64,000 nucleotides of DNA from Castanea sativa. Taxonomy: Eukaryota; Streptophyta; Magnoliopsida; Fagales; Fagaceae. Under the pieces are notes generated by a model. That model was not told the origin of the DNA. It did no database searches and was given only the letters and a program-made list of their open reading frames with translations. The translations under genes and the position numbers were made by a program. The stretch covers positions 19,126,001-19,190,000 of the forward strand of contig NC_134017.1 in the NCBI RefSeq assembly GCF_040712315.1. Direction: 5' to 3'. Numbering within the stretch: position 1 is the first letter of the stretch; every line of letters begins with the position of its first letter. Below are positions 23,725-35,739 of the stretch, one piece after another.

Positions 23725-24798
23725 TGTAAGATTGAATTTATTCAATCATTTTTTTGGCTTTATTTTGTGCTAAATTTGCTTGTAATTTAGCATTTAGAAA
23801 CCCTGTATTTAGGTGGGAATCATGTAAGGGTAGTGTGTGAGAGAGTGTGAAGAAAAGCTCAAGAGTGTGTTTTCAAGAAAAGCCTTGCGACTAGCAAGTC
23901 ACCAAAGGTGGCACACATGTGAAGCATGCAAGGGGAGTTAAAGGGTCACACCAGCTGTTGCACTACAAGACAAAACCTCCAGCTAGCCAGGCAGTTAGCT
24001 CACGACTCAAAATCGCGACTCGTTCTAGTTGCGAGCTCGAGTCGCTAGAATGCCCTGTTTGGCTGTAACTGACTTTTTGCATTCCATACACACCTTACTA
24101 TAAATACCCTTATAGCCATGAAATGTAAAGAGTTTCCAGAGAAAATTTTGAGAGAGAAACCCCAGAGAAAAACAAGATTGACTTATTCACAATCTTCATC
24201 CTTTGATTCTCTAAATTCCTCTACTCTCACCCTCTCCATTGTTACATCCTTGAGAGGTACTTTAGCCAAATCCTTATCTTACCATACCTATATTTGTGAG
24301 GAGGCATTTTGGTACTTGGGAAGCAGTTCTGAAGGGACCAATTAATTTTGGTTGATGCAATGGGCTTATTGTGGGATCCGGTAAGTTAGAGAAGACAAGG
24401 TTCAGCGTAACCCTGTTGGAGCAAGAAGCTTGGAGGGCTTAGGTGCACTGGGTAGATTAGGCTTGGAGGGTCTTTTGCTATTCATGTATCCCAACTTTAT
24501 TCTCTAGTTGATTATTGACCGCTTGGAGGGGCGGAGAGGTTTTTCGCCGAGGACTTCGGTTTCCTCTTCGATAACACATCGTTGTGTTGTCTTTGTGTTT
24601 GCATCTCTCTTCCCTTAATCTTTACCGTTTAATTACTGGTGTGGTTTTGATTAATTTCAGTTTAGATTGTTTTACCAATTCTGTTTTAGCTTATTTTCAT
24701 ATTCTGCATATACATTGTCTGATAATAAGCTTGTGTTGGTAATTTGTAATTTGGGGTCTAAACGTTCATAGGTGTTTTACACACTATTTGAACATTCA
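23725..24798 (+). mobile_element. Solo LTR (family Z), TSD ATATG
   Basis: Starts TGTAAGATTG, ends AACATTCA, and is flanked by ATATG at 23720-23724 and 24799-24803. A TATA-like 'ctataaataccc' is at about 24101. Related inversely to 20545-22244. No internal sequence remains. Confidence 0.85.
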
Positions 24799-24859
24799 AT
24801 ATGTATTGATTAAACATACAAACATATAATTTGTTGTCAAACTTTTGCACGAATCGTAG

Positions 24860-26590
24860 AGGTTAGCGAGGACAAGTTTTGTTTGTCATGCATGTTTTGC
24901 CCTAACTTAAATGTGTAATATTTGATTTCATTTAATAAATACTTAAATAATATATATAATACTTTTTTATAAATATGTTGATACTAATTTGTTCTTTTGT
25001 ATATATTAATCCAAACTATTTGTATACAACTATACTATGAGTTGTGGCGTGGTGAAACTGCGTTACCCCATCTGCCACGGGTAATTGAGTGTAGAATCTT
25101 TCTCTCGCTGAGTGTGAAAGCGTACCTACGAGTATGTAAGAATTAATGAAGTAGACTTGGAGTTACATATAACATATATATTTTGACTATCATCAAGGGT
25201 GAATAAAATAAATTGTGTGGCAAGCTCGAGTTTAAATGGGTATCAGATTATTCTCTCTAAATGTGAAAGCTAACATATATGTTTGAAAGAAAGAATGAGT
25301 AGAGTTGGAGTTGGAATTAGGGTGATATATTATCTACGTTTTGACTTTTGTCAAAGGTGAAGAAAATTTGTGTGGTGACCTCGACTTTAATTGTGGATCT
25401 TTGTTGGGTTCTAAGACTTTAGGTTTAAATGTATTAGAACTTCAATTTGTAAGGTTCGCAAACTATGATCAAAACGTTTAGTTTTGTTTTAGACTTGCTC
25501 AAAGTATGTTTATGTCATAAAGTTTGAATCAAGTGTTCTGCAAGATTTACTGTGTAAATCTACCTGGCTCGATCGATCAAAAATTAGACTCGATTGATCG
25601 AAGCTCGTGCGTTTATCTGCAGAATTTTCCAACTCAGCCCAAGCCCAGTTTGACGTGTAGGGTTTTATGTTTTTCCCTAGGTATAAAAGGGAAAACCCTA
25701 GCCACGTTTTATGGATGGTCTTTATACAGTGTGTGTGAATCTTTTGTGAGATCTAGAAGTGTTTGCCTTCACATACACTTAGGGTTATCAAGATCAAGAT
25801 TGATGTCAAGAGCTTGGTGATCAATTCAGTTGCAAATTCAAGAGTTTAAAGATATACAAGTGGGAGTGCTTGTACTTGCTGGGAATCCAAGAAAGAAGTA
25901 GTTCGTGGACTCGGAGCTGTCACGTGGTCGTGGTAGTAAGTTTCCTACTCGAGGTAGTAATAGGATGTTAGTGGTCTAAGTCACTATTATGTAAACTTCA
26001 ATTCTTTCATAGTGGATTCAGTTTACCTTGAAGATAGCTAGGTTAAATCCTCCCCAGGTTTTTTACTGGTTTGGTTTTCCTGGATCATCATATCATTGTA
26101 CTATTTACTTTTTCCGCTGCTTTGCATGACATGATACGATATGATATATATATATGCGTGTGTGTGTGTGTGCGTGTTAACCTAGATCTGCATAATTTAC
26201 CTAAGTTAATCATTTGGCTAAATAACTAGATTAATCTGGTTGTGTTTTAAGGAGTCTAAAAACGTACAATCTTCTTATTCTCTATGAATATGAAAACTGA
26301 TCTATGAGTATGAAAGAAAGAATGTAGTAGAGTTGAAGTTAAAGAGTGACATAAAATCTGTATTTGAACTTAAGGTTGCAGAAAAATTGTGTGGCGCCAC
26401 CCACAATTTTAATTGGGGATCATATTATTCTCTCTTAATGTGAAAGCTGATCTATGAGTCTCAAGGGTGTGTCTCTAGACTTTTTTGAAAGAAAAATTGT
26501 GTGGCACTCACAAGTTTAATTGGGCATCAAATAGTTAAAGAACCATCTTTCTTTTTGAGTTGTGGCGTATTGATCGGGTTTACTCTGTTG
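24860..26590. repeat. Degenerate tandem repeats interrupted by a solo LTR
   Basis: A unit of very roughly 100-150 bp recurs with 'aattgtgtggc', 'tttaattggg(g)atca', 'attattctctct', 'atgtgaaagct' and 'gagttggagtt' motifs, at about 25195-25400 and 26270-26560. Related phrases ('gagttggagttag') occur in block A. No coding potential. Confidence 0.6.
25402..26268 (+). mobile_element. Solo LTR (family X), TSD ATCTT
   Basis: Starts TGTTGGGTTC, ends ACGTACA, and is flanked by ATCTT at 25397-25401 and 26269-26273. 'ggtataaaaggg' at about 25679 is a good TATA candidate. It has the same family resemblance as 755-1538, where a tRNA-Met primer site is seen, so it is probably copia-type. Confidence 0.9.
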
Positions 26591-26707
26591 TTCTACTGAC
26601 ACAACAAAATGTCACCCTTATAGATTGTTGGCAAGAAAAATTGGACTCTTGGGCTTGACAGTTTTGTGTTCTTTAAAAGTTTACTTGAGACGACTTGGAA
26701 GTTGGAA

Positions 26708-26752
<45 letters not shown>
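26708..26752. repeat. Compound (GT)n(AT)n microsatellite
   Basis: GT repeats followed by AT repeats, then a T-rich tract. Frames across it encode only low-complexity peptides. Confidence 0.95.
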
Positions 26753-26754
<2 letters not shown>

Positions 26755-27067
26755 TTTTCTCTTTTTTTTTTTTTCCAAAATTGAAACAGAAAAAAAATTA
26801 TTACCAAAAGAATGAACTAGCAGAGGAAGGATTCAAAAGAATCGGCATCTAGGACGGACCATTCTCAGAATGTACATTATATGCAATTGTGGTTTAAGGT
26901 ACAAAAAGACACGGGAAGGAGCTAACTAAGGACCACTGGAGTGTTTGTAACTTTGTAGATTTTCTATTTAGCAAAAAAAAAAAAAAAAAAAAACTTTGTA
27001 GATTTTCTGTTAATATCAAGGGGACCATTAATTAAGCAAAAATTGCACCTAATATTAGGCTTGCAAG

Positions 27068-27646
27068 CACTAGCGGAGCCAGAGGGGGGCGAGGAGGGGC
27101 ACCTGCCCCCCCCTGACTCCTAAATTTTTTTTTTGTTGTATTATTAGTCACATGGAGGAAAAAAGAAAAAAAAATTCTACTTGTTGAAAGTGATCAAATC
27201 ATTGCTTTTGTCTTGTCCTACATGCAACTTGCTCCTATTTCACTATTTTTTTATTTTATATCATTATTTACACAATTTTTACTATTTATGATACTTTTCA
27301 TAGCATTTTATTTTTGAATGATGCTAGAGATATTACAAATTTTACTACTTATGTCTTACAAATTGACATGTCACCAATCACAAAAAATAATTTCAAACAT
27401 TTAGTCATTATATTTCTTAAATAACACTAATCATTTTTTTACTCCATCAGTATGTAAATTTTTTAATAGCTATGAATTGTTTGTTTTAGTTTATTTATTT
27501 TAATCATATGAAATATATTCATATTTGCTTACAATTGTTTATTTATTTTGTTATTATTGTTGATTAATATTTTTTAGATAAATTTCACTTTTAATATCGT
27601 CTTTTAATTTTGTCCCATCTAGACTAAAATCCTAGCTCCGCTACTG
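27068..27646. mobile_element. Non-autonomous hAT element, TSD CTTGCAAG
   Basis: Inverted ends 'cactagcggagccag' and (reverse complement) 'cagtagcggagctag' are flanked by the 8-bp duplication CTTGCAAG at 27060-27067 and 27647-27654. The terminal CA-TAGCGGAGC motif and 8-bp duplication are hAT hallmarks. The interior is AT-rich with no transposase. Confidence 0.9.
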
Positions 27647-27734
27647 CTTGCAAGTGTCATTTTTGAAAACACAATTATCCTATCTAATTTTTTCCAAAGA
27701 CCACGTAGCTGTTGGACACCAAAAAGTGTCACAC

Positions 27735-28010
27735 CAGAAAGTATTACGTACTTCGAGTATTACAACACGGATACGTCAAACCTCATTGTTTGAAAAGAAA
27801 AATCACAAACCAACCACGTGGAAAGACATTATGCTGAATATAGAAACAGGAAAATTTTCATTGAGCAGACCATTCCAAATATGGTTGTAATATATTTGTA
27901 TCTTCTAGACATAGCGTAATTGTCAAAAACGTGTATTCGTATTGTGATTTGATTTTTTATTTTGATTTTGATTTTGTGTAAAGTATCATGTATAGTAAGA
28001 TAAACAATGT
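27735..28010. repeat. Dispersed block P, copy 3
   Basis: Closely matches 1611-1880 and 42369-42650, including 'caaccacgtggaaagacat'. It is followed by the same truncated LTR and pol junction as the 1.6-2.6 kb composite. Confidence 0.8.
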
Positions 28011-28487
28011 ATGTTTGTTTAGACCCCTAAAATCATATTGTTTAACCTAATTTATTAACCAAGTGATTACTTAAATTAATTTTCAAATCTAGGTCAAACA
28101 AAAATAAATCATATCATGTAAAGATGTGGAAAAGTAAATAACACCACGATATGATGACCTAAGAAAGCCAATGAAACTAACCGTTTCAAGGTAAAAATCT
28201 AGGGAAGATTTGACCTAACTATCTTCAGAGTAAACCAAATCCACTATAAAAGAATTGAAGTTTTATAAAAGATTTAACCCTAAATCTAATGCTACCTCTA
28301 GTAGTAACTTACTGACATGACCACATGCAAGCTCTGAATCCACGGACTCATTCTCTTCTTGGATTTACAACAACACAAGCCGTCTTGCTGGTGACTTTCA
28401 GATTCCACTCAAAGGTTTCAAATCACCTTCACTTGTTGATCTTGATGCAACAACTATGTTCTACCAATGCTTGATTGTACATGCTAC
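28011..28487 (-). mobile_element. Truncated family X LTR
   Basis: Matches 1881-2348 over its whole length and ends at the same 'gcttgattgt' junction with pol sequence. It was duplicated as part of a larger composite. Confidence 0.7.
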
Positions 28488-29050
28488 ACGGAAGCTCCCT
28501 CATTATTTCCAAGCTCACACAGTTGTGGTTTTAACCTAACTTCCTCTTCAATCGCTACTTTGGAAAGCTGATTACACAGGGAGAATTGCCATGTGGGGCA
28601 CAATTTTAGGAGCTTTCGATATCAAATATATGCCTCGGACCTCTATTAAGGGCCAAGTACTTGCAAATTTAGTGGTTGAATTACTGAATCTCCACTGGAA
28701 GTAGAGGGTGAGCAGCAGAGCATGGGAGGAAAACTAGTTGAAGCAATCTCCTTACAGGGACCTTTATCTTGGAAATTGTACATTGATGGGGCAGCTAACT
28801 AAAGAGGATCTAGAGTGGGGCTAGTTGTGGTATCCCCAGAGAAAATTACTATTGAGAAATCTTTAAGGCTAGGCTTCTCAGCTACAAATAACGAGGTTGA
28901 GCATGAAGCTTAACTAGTGGGGATGGCAATGGTTTAGAAAATGGGAGGAAAGGCAATGGATGTGTTCTCGAACTTGAGGTTATTCATGGGTCAGGTAAAG
29001 GGAGAGTTGGAAGCTAGGGATATGAGAATGTAAGAGTATTTGGGCCATAT
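28488..29050 (+). pseudogene. RNase H plus second RNase H relic of Tat-type pol
   Basis: First half parallels 2349-2606 (RNase H end). It then continues into the archaeal-type second RNase H typical of the Tat lineage: 'LSWKLYIDGAAN' (first Asp), 'NNEVEHEA' (Glu region), and later 'MGQVKGELEARDMRM'. In-frame stops occur at several points. It breaks off at about 29055, where segmental copy 2 begins. Confidence 0.75.
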
Positions 29051-29055
29051 CGATA

Positions 29056-31055
29056 TGAAATAACTCTTCATTAGTGTTGTGCGTATTATTAATTTTGTAT
29101 TAGATCAACATTTTGAAAATCCCATATTTGAATTACACATTCTGTTTGTTTTTAATTTGCGTACCAAATTTTGTATTAATTAGATATTTGTTATTTTGTC
29201 TATAAGCTCATATTTTGTGTATAATTTTAAAGTGTGAAGAACTTGAAAATTAAAAGTCAATAAAATTGTTGTCGATCTTGATTATTGATAGGCCAAAAAC
29301 TTATTGACCCCTTGTGATGGATTAATTGATTAATTAGCCAAGTTTAATTAATTAACCAATTTAACATGCAAACGCGTGGTAACACAAACAAATCACCAAT
29401 AAACTAAAGTACAGCAGAAAATAAATTGACACGGTGATTTGTTTACGAATGGGGAAAACCTCCAAGGTAAAAGCCCCACCGGGTGATTTTAAGGTCACCA
29501 CTCCCGAAAATCCACTATTATCACAACAAGCGGTTACAAGTTAAGGAATCCCAGTACCTTATACTAACCTACAGTTGAACACTTACCCCAATACCCATTT
29601 GGACTTATTTTGTAGTGACAATCTCTCATTTTCAATACACGATTCACAGTACGTGACTAACCAATTGCGCGGATCCCAGTACGCAACTTCAATCACCAAC
29701 TTGAGAAAGATGTTGGCTGCAAAGTTCTTCAGTTCATCCTCACAATGAAGAATAAGAAGATGCTTGGTTACAAAACCCTATGGTGCAAAGACACAACAAC
29801 TTCTTCACAAAGAGATGAACTAGGGCAACCTTTGTCTCTGGTCACAAATTGCTTGTACAAACTTTGCTTAATGCTTGTGCAACTTGTGTCTCAGCTATGT
29901 TATCAAATACGACCCTTAAAATAATCCTTATATATGTCTAGGGTTATGAGAAAAGAAGGCCCAAAGACATATCCAAGGATTGGAATCAAAACAGATCTAA
30001 AAAACTGTTTTCCTTAAACCTCGACAGTTAGAGGTGTCGAGATGTTGTCGAGCAACTGTAGAGCCTCGGGGCTGAAATAGCTTCTTAAAGCTCGATAGAT
30101 GTAGTTGTCAAGCTTTAATAACAGACACTTATTCAACTTGTTTCTTGGACAGACTTGCATGGCTTTAACACTTGATCTTGAAACTTTGTTTCTTGACATA
30201 TTAAAACATCCTAGATCTACCCAAATACAAGTAAAATGCGTTTTGTCAAATGATTAGCCAATTACATAAAAGAATGACATATGTTCTTAACAAGTGAACC
30301 ACATATGTCCTAACAATTATCTTAATATTTGGTTAAAGAAACAATGTAATTGAAGGATAGATAGTGATGGAGCAAGAAAATTTCTCAAGGGAGTCAAGCT
30401 AAATATATCAATAATTTTTAAATCCAAAAAATAAAACTCACATACACATACACACACACACGGTATATGTGTGTGTGATTTATATTTATAGCATATTTTT
30501 AGAGTTTAACATGATTATAACTATATATATAAAAGTACATTTTTTTATCTTCAAAGTATAGGATTGTTTTCATTCTGGTCATTTATGTTTCAAATATTTT
30601 AATTTTTCCCTTCATATTTGATTCCATTTTTATATTGATCTTATCATTATTCTTCGTTAGGAATTTGACTATTAACCATTAAGTTTCAGGTTAATGACTT
30701 GATAACTAAGCACTCATACGTGTCAAAAAAATTGCACATGCTACCTTTGTATATCAACAAAACTTCTTAAAAACATGATCTTAGATCATTTGCTTATGCA
30801 TTTATTGGACAAAATGAATTTTTGCTATAGTACTTGTGCAAATATACATAAGAATTGCTGTTGTGTATTTCAATTTTTTATTCTTTCTTTGCGTTTCTCG
30901 TAGATGAAGGAAGAGAGTAAATGGTAGTTTTGGTACAAGAAAGAAATAATTATAAAAATTGATATTTTAATGAAATAAAATTTAGAATAAATAATTTGAT
31001 GTGAGTCTTTTGAAAAGTGGTTAGGTAAGATAGAAAAAACAGGTTTTTATACTAA

Positions 31056-31092
<37 letters not shown>

Positions 31093-31141
31093 TAAAATAC
31101 AATATTTTTTTGCATTCTATTTGTTGATGTATACTTGTAAT
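29056..31141. repeat. Segmental duplication, copy 2, block B (left part)
   Basis: Matches 18880-19957. It carries the same 'tcttcattagtgttgtgcg' start and 'tttgttgatgtatacttgtaat' end, with a 1,030-bp solo LTR inserted. An AT run lies at about 31058-31086. No genes. At 31137-31141 it ends in GTAAT, the target duplication of the Tat element. Confidence 0.85.
29286..30315 (-). mobile_element. Solo LTR (family Y, minus), TSD ATTAT
   Basis: Edges TGATAGG and CCTAACA, flanked by ATTAT at 29281-29285 and 30316-30320. The copy 1 paralogue has the uninterrupted 'gattatcttaatat', confirming the insertion. It is an inverted relative of 12011-13014 ('gacaaaacgca' and 'cgcggatcccagtacg' in common on opposite strands). 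Confidence 0.92.
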
Positions 31142-31667
31142 TGAAGAGGATGAAAAGCATGAGACGGATCTTTCCTCCGTCCTAGGAGGACGGAGTGGAA
31201 GTAGACGGATTAATACCGTGAGAATGCATATAGGACGGTGCCGATCATTGAGTACCCGTCCGATAATTGATTGATTATAAATCCTTAGTTGTTTGTCACA
31301 CGATGTGTTTGACTTGGCTTTGCTTTATCTCCACGCAAGCGTGTACACCTGGAGTTCTTGCGTTACACGTTTGACCATAATAAGAAGACTCCTATATAGA
31401 AAAGAGCTCAAGAAGGAAGTAGAATCCTAAAAGGAAAGGAAATTCTATGTCAATATAAATACCCCAAAAACCCTAGCATCAAGGTACGCACAATTATCTC
31501 AACTCTGGCACTCTAGGGTTGAAAAGTAAGACTCTAACTTGACCTTCGGAGGGTTTTTGGCCGACACCACACCGGTGCTCTCTTTTAGGTATTCTTTTTT
31601 CCTTTTGCAGGTGTTGCTTTGGTTTGAGGAGTGCTTGCAACTTACTAGTGATTTTTCAGCATCATCA
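31142..31667 (+). mobile_element. 5' LTR
   Basis: 526 bp from TGAAGAGG to CATCATCA. A TATA candidate 'caatataaatacc' is at 31451. An imperfect palindrome 'cctccgtcctaggaggacgg' lies near its start (31174-31193). Confidence 0.96.
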
Positions 31668-31669
31668 AT

Positions 31670-31687
31670 TGGCGCTGTCTGTGGGAA
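31670..31687 (+). other. Primer binding site
   Basis: TGGCGCTGTCTGTGGGAA begins two bases after the LTR, the expected place for tRNA priming. The opening TGG pairs with a tRNA CCA end. I did not assign the tRNA species. Confidence 0.8.
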
Positions 31688-31738
31688 AAGAGAAATCGAC
31701 TATTCAGCCTTTGCTCTATTCCTGAGACAAAGCGTTGC

Positions 31739-33240
31739 ATGGTACTCACTCGATCAATGGCAACGAACAACAATCAAGGCGACGAACCGCACGCCACGTC
31801 TCTAGAGAGGCAGGTCCAAACGCTTGCAACGGTGGTTGAGCGCCTCACCAAGCAGAATCATGATTTAGAAGAACAATTGCGACAAAGGAATGCACACCAA
31901 AGTGCACCGGAGGAAGACCAGCAGAGTGCTAGTCCGGAAGGAAGGAACGTGGAAGGGCCTGAGGGTAGCAACGCTCCAACTAGACCGGAGCGGCAAGAAA
32001 CCAACTGACCATCCGTCTCAGACACTTTGCCGACTCACATAGCTACTAAAATGCAGGAGATGAGGGAACGTATGGATGTGATTTTGAATGCCCTTAAAGG
32101 ACGGGTATCCAGTGACCTGGACGACCTAGTCCATAGAACGGATTCGCCTTTCACAGCGCTCGTAAATTCATGCCCCCTTCCTCCAAAGTTTCGCATGCCT
32201 CATGTGGAGAATTACGACGGATCCAAGGACCCATTGGTTCACTTGGAATCTTTCAGAACCCTAATGCATCTTTAGGGTGTACCGGATGAAATCATGTGCA
32301 GGGCTTTTCTCACCACTTTGAAAGGGCTTGCGAGGGATTGGTACAGTAGATTGACGCCTAATTCCATTGGCACTTTTGAGGAATTAGGCGCACAGTTTGT
32401 ATCACACTTTATCGGAAGTCACCGGCATAAGAGGTCTACTGCGTGTATATTGAGTATTAAGCAACGAGAAGACGAGACATTAAGATCATACATAGCCCGC
32501 TTTAACAAGGAAGCCCTCTTGATAGACGAGGTGGATGACAAGATACTTGTGGCAGCATTCACAAACGGGCTACGAAAGGGTAAGTTCTTGTTCTCTCTAT
32601 GCAAGAATGACCCAAAGACTATGTCTGACGTGTTTTACAGGGCGACGAAGTATATGAACGCAGAGGATGCCTTGCTAGCCCGAGAGGACTATAAGCCCAG
32701 AAAAAGGGAAAGACAGGAAGATGCGCAACCGGACAAAGGACGAAAAATGGCAAGAACCAGAGACCGACGAGAAGACCGGCGACCCAAACCGCCTTCGGGA
32801 AGATTTACGAGCTTCACCCCCCTCACAGCCCCAATTGACCAAGTGTTAATGCAGATCAAAGATGAAGGAACCTTGACGTTCCTGGGCAAGTTGAAGGGAG
32901 ATTTGAACAAGAGGCCAAGAGATAGATACTGCCATTTTCATCGCGATCATGGCCACGATACGACGGACTGTTATGACTTGAAGCAACAGATTGAGGCGCT
33001 TATCAGGCAAGGAAGGTTGCAGAGGTTTGTGAGGAAGGAGAGAATGGATCAACCCCTGGAGCAGAATCCCAGACGGGAAAATGAGCGTCCCAGGCCACCT
33101 GTAGGAGATATACGGATGATTGTTGGGGGCAATACTTTTGCAAGGTCATCCAAAAAGGCCCGAAAAACCTACTTACGGACGGTTCAAAGCGTCCAGTCGA
33201 CAGGTACTTCACCAAAAGCGACACGACAAGATAGCCCCAG
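31739..33240 (+). pseudogene. Gag region of Tat element
   Basis: Starts at ATG 31739; the first about 90 residues contain a coiled-coil-like segment ('LERQVQTLATVVERLTKQN'). From about 32190 it matches the retrotransposon gag core ('YDGSKDPLVHLESF', 'DWYSRLTPNSIGTFEEL', 'KQREDETLRSYIARF'). A zinc knuckle of variant spacing C-x2-H-x4-H-x4-C is at 32930-32971. Gag would coat the RNA and form particles. Stops at 32006 (TGA) and 32273 (TAG) lie in frame with the later open frame; both fit single C-to-T changes. The frame runs on into protease without a stop. Confidence 0.92.
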
Positions 33241-33760
33241 CGTCGGGTTTACGGAAGAAGATGCGCGACGCCTTCACCACCCACATGACGACGCGCTTGT
33301 GGTCAGCATACGGGCAGGGGACTACAACATGCATCGAGTTTTGGTGGACAATGGGAGCTCTGCAGATATCCTCTATTACCCCGCATTCCAGAAAATAGGG
33401 ATTGACAAAGAACGACTGGTCCCAACGAACGCACCCGTTGTTGGCTTCGGAGGAACAAGGGTCTATCCTTTAGGCGTCGTTACGTTGTCTGTGACGGTTG
33501 GAGATTACCCGCAGCAAATAACCAAGGATGTTTCTTTTCTCGTGGTTGATTGCTCTTCAGCGTATAACGCCATCCTCGAACGGCCCACTCTCAATGCATG
33601 GAAGGCTGTAACCTCTACCTACTATCTAATGATCAAATTTCCTACCGAATATGGACTTGGAGAACTGCGGAGAAATCAGGTGGCTGCACGGGAATGTTAC
33701 GTCGCCATGATGGAAATGGATGATCACCTACAAGCAATGAATATCGAGGAACAGAGAACA
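33241..33760 (+). pseudogene. Aspartic protease region
   Basis: In frame with gag. The active-site motif is D-N-G within 'VDNGSSADILYY' (Asp codon 33347), the usual position of the retropepsin Asp-Ser/Thr-Gly; Asn in the middle place occurs in this lineage. 'VGFGGTRVYPLG' and 'AYNAILERPTLNAW' are the flap-side and second hydrophobic segments. It would cleave the polyprotein. No stop falls inside this segment, but upstream and downstream breaks prevent normal expression. Confidence 0.88.
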
Positions 33761-33849
33761 ACAGCGGAACCGATAGAAGAATTGGAAGAAGTTCAACTGG
33801 ATGATTCTAGGCCCGACCGAACAACCAGAATCGGCACCCTCGCCGACCA

Positions 33850-34700
33850 AACAATCCGACAAGCGCTCGTATTATTCCTCCAAAAAAATCAAGATGTTTT
33901 TGCATGGAGTCACGAGGACATGCCGGGAATAGATCTGACAGTCATAGTTCACAGGTTGAACGTATCACCTTCCTTCTCTCCGGTCCGACAGAAAAGCGAG
34001 TGTTTGCCTCAGAACGAGATCAAGCCATAGCGGAAGAGGTGCGGAAGCTACAAGAAGCGGACTTCATACGCGAGGTGTACTATCCTAATTGGTTGGCGAA
34101 TGTAGTAATGGTCAAGAAGTCCAATGGGAAGTGGAGGATGTGCGTCGACTTCACGGATCTGAATAGAGCCTGCCCCAAGGACAGTTACCCACTCCCACGC
34201 ATTGACACCCTTGTGGACTCCACCGCAAGACATGAACTTTTGAGCTTCATGGATGCTTTCTCCGGTTACAATCAGATCAAATTGGATAAGTCTGATCAGG
34301 AAAAAACCTCATTTGTGACGAGCCAGGGACTTTTTTGCTACAAGGTAATGCCTTTCGGGCTTAAGAACGCGGGAGCCACGTATTAGAGACTGATGAACAA
34401 AATGTTCGCGCACCAAATTGGCAGAAACGTGCAGGTTTATGTGGACAATATGTTGGTAAAAAGCGCAAAGGTGTCTGATCATCTGAAGGACCTCCAGGAG
34501 ACTTTTAATACTCTTCGAACATACAAAATGAAGCTGAATCCGAGCAAATGCACGTTCGGAGTAACTGCAGGAAAATTCTTGGGATTTATGGTGTCCCAGA
34601 GGGGCATCGAAGTCAACTCGGAGAAAGTAAAGGCGATTATAGAGCTGTCTCCTCCAAGGACGGTAAAAGAAGTGCAAAGCTTGACCGGAAAGATAGCAGC
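33850..34700 (+). pseudogene. Reverse transcriptase, catalytic site altered
   Basis: Motifs in order: 'ADFIREVYYPNWLANVV', 'KWRMCVDFTDLNRACPKD', 'LLSFMDAFSGYNQI' (first catalytic Asp), 'VMPFGLKNAGATY', then 'VYVDNMLVKS', where the family has Tyr-x-Asp-Asp; the second Asp is Asn (codon AAT at 34447). A one-base deletion near 34000 shifts the frame between protease and RT, and TAG at 34384 interrupts RT. The D-to-N change fits a G-to-A transition. Even without the stops the enzyme would probably be inactive. Confidence 0.93.
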
Positions 34701-34769
34701 TTTAAACAGGTTCGTATCAAGAGCAACGGACAAATGCCTCCCATTCTTCCGAACGCTAAAGAAATCTTT

Positions 34770-35240
34770 CGAGTGGACGGACGAGTGTCAAAAGGCATTC
34801 GAAGAGTTGAAGACATATCTCTCCGCTCTGCCGTTGCTTAGCCCATCTATGCCGGGGGAAGAATTGTTCCTGTACCTCGCTGTCTCCTCAAGAGCGATCA
34901 GTGCAGCTCTGATCAAAGAAGAAGGAAAGGTGCAGAAGCCTGTGTACTTCATAAGCCGGGCATTAAGAGGAGCAGAAGAAAGATACCCACCAATGGAAAA
35001 ACTCGCATTTGCTCTTGTGACTGCGGCCCGGAAACTCAAGCCATATTTTCAAGCGCACACCATAAATGTCCTGACAGATAGACCCCTACGGAGAGCAATG
35101 AGCAATCCCGAATCGGCTGGACGAATGGCTCTATGGGCAATCGAGCTGAGTGAGTTCGATATCCAGTATCAACCACGGACGGCAGTGAAAGGACAGATAT
35201 TGGCGAACTTCGTTGCTGAATTCACTACCACAGAGGAGCA
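34770..35240 (+). pseudogene. RT-linked RNase H
   Basis: Follows RT in the same frame: 'WTDECQKAFEELK', 'YLAVSSRAISAALIKEEG', 'PVYFISRALRGAEERY', 'EKLAFALVTAARKLKPYF', 'INVLTDRPL' and 'WAIELSEFDIQYQPR'. The first catalytic Asp typical of many Ty3/gypsy RNase H domains ('D.S' in the first strand) is replaced here by 'AVS', consistent with a decayed first RNase H in lineages that own a second one. No stop occurs inside this part. Confidence 0.88.
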
Positions 35241-35254
35241 GGGGGCAGAAGAGA

Positions 35255-35650
35255 CGCTCGCTTGGAGAATTCACACGGATGGATCTTCCAATAAGCGCGC
35301 TGGGGGTGCTGGAGTCGTACTCCACACCTCGGAAGGAGACAAGATTGAATGCATGATCCGTCTGGACTTTCCTACTACTAACAATGAAGTAGAATACGAG
35401 GCCCTGGTTGCAGGACTGGAACTCGTAATAGCGGCAGAGGCTAAGAAGACGGTCGTCTACTCCGATTCACAAATCGTGACCAGTCAGGTTAATGGGAGCT
35501 ATGATTGCAAGAATGAGAGGATGAGAAGGTACCTTGGGGAAGTGAAGGGTCGAACGAGTGACCTATAATTCACAATGATTCAAATCCCAAGAGAGGAGAA
35601 CCAGGAAGCAGACCGACTTGCAAAGGCAGTTTCGGCCGAACCAATGATCG
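35255..35650 (+). pseudogene. Second, archaeal-type RNase H (Tat lineage hallmark)
   Basis: 'WRIHTDGSSNKRAGGAG' carries the first Asp (codon 35278), 'TTNNEVEYEALVAGLEL' the Glu, and 'TVVYSDSQIVTSQVNG' the second Asp, so the catalytic triad is visible. The domain sits between the RT-linked RNase H and integrase. A second RNase H here is an established feature of Tat-lineage elements. TAA at 35566 (compatible with CAA to TAA) interrupts it before 'FTMIQIPREENQEADRLAKA'. Confidence 0.9.
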
Positions 35651-35739
35651 TCCCGGAACAGGTATTGTCCTTTTTCCAGCTTTCATCATTATTAAATGAC
35701 ATCAGCATGCAGGCGGTAAGCAATGAAGATTGCTGGATG

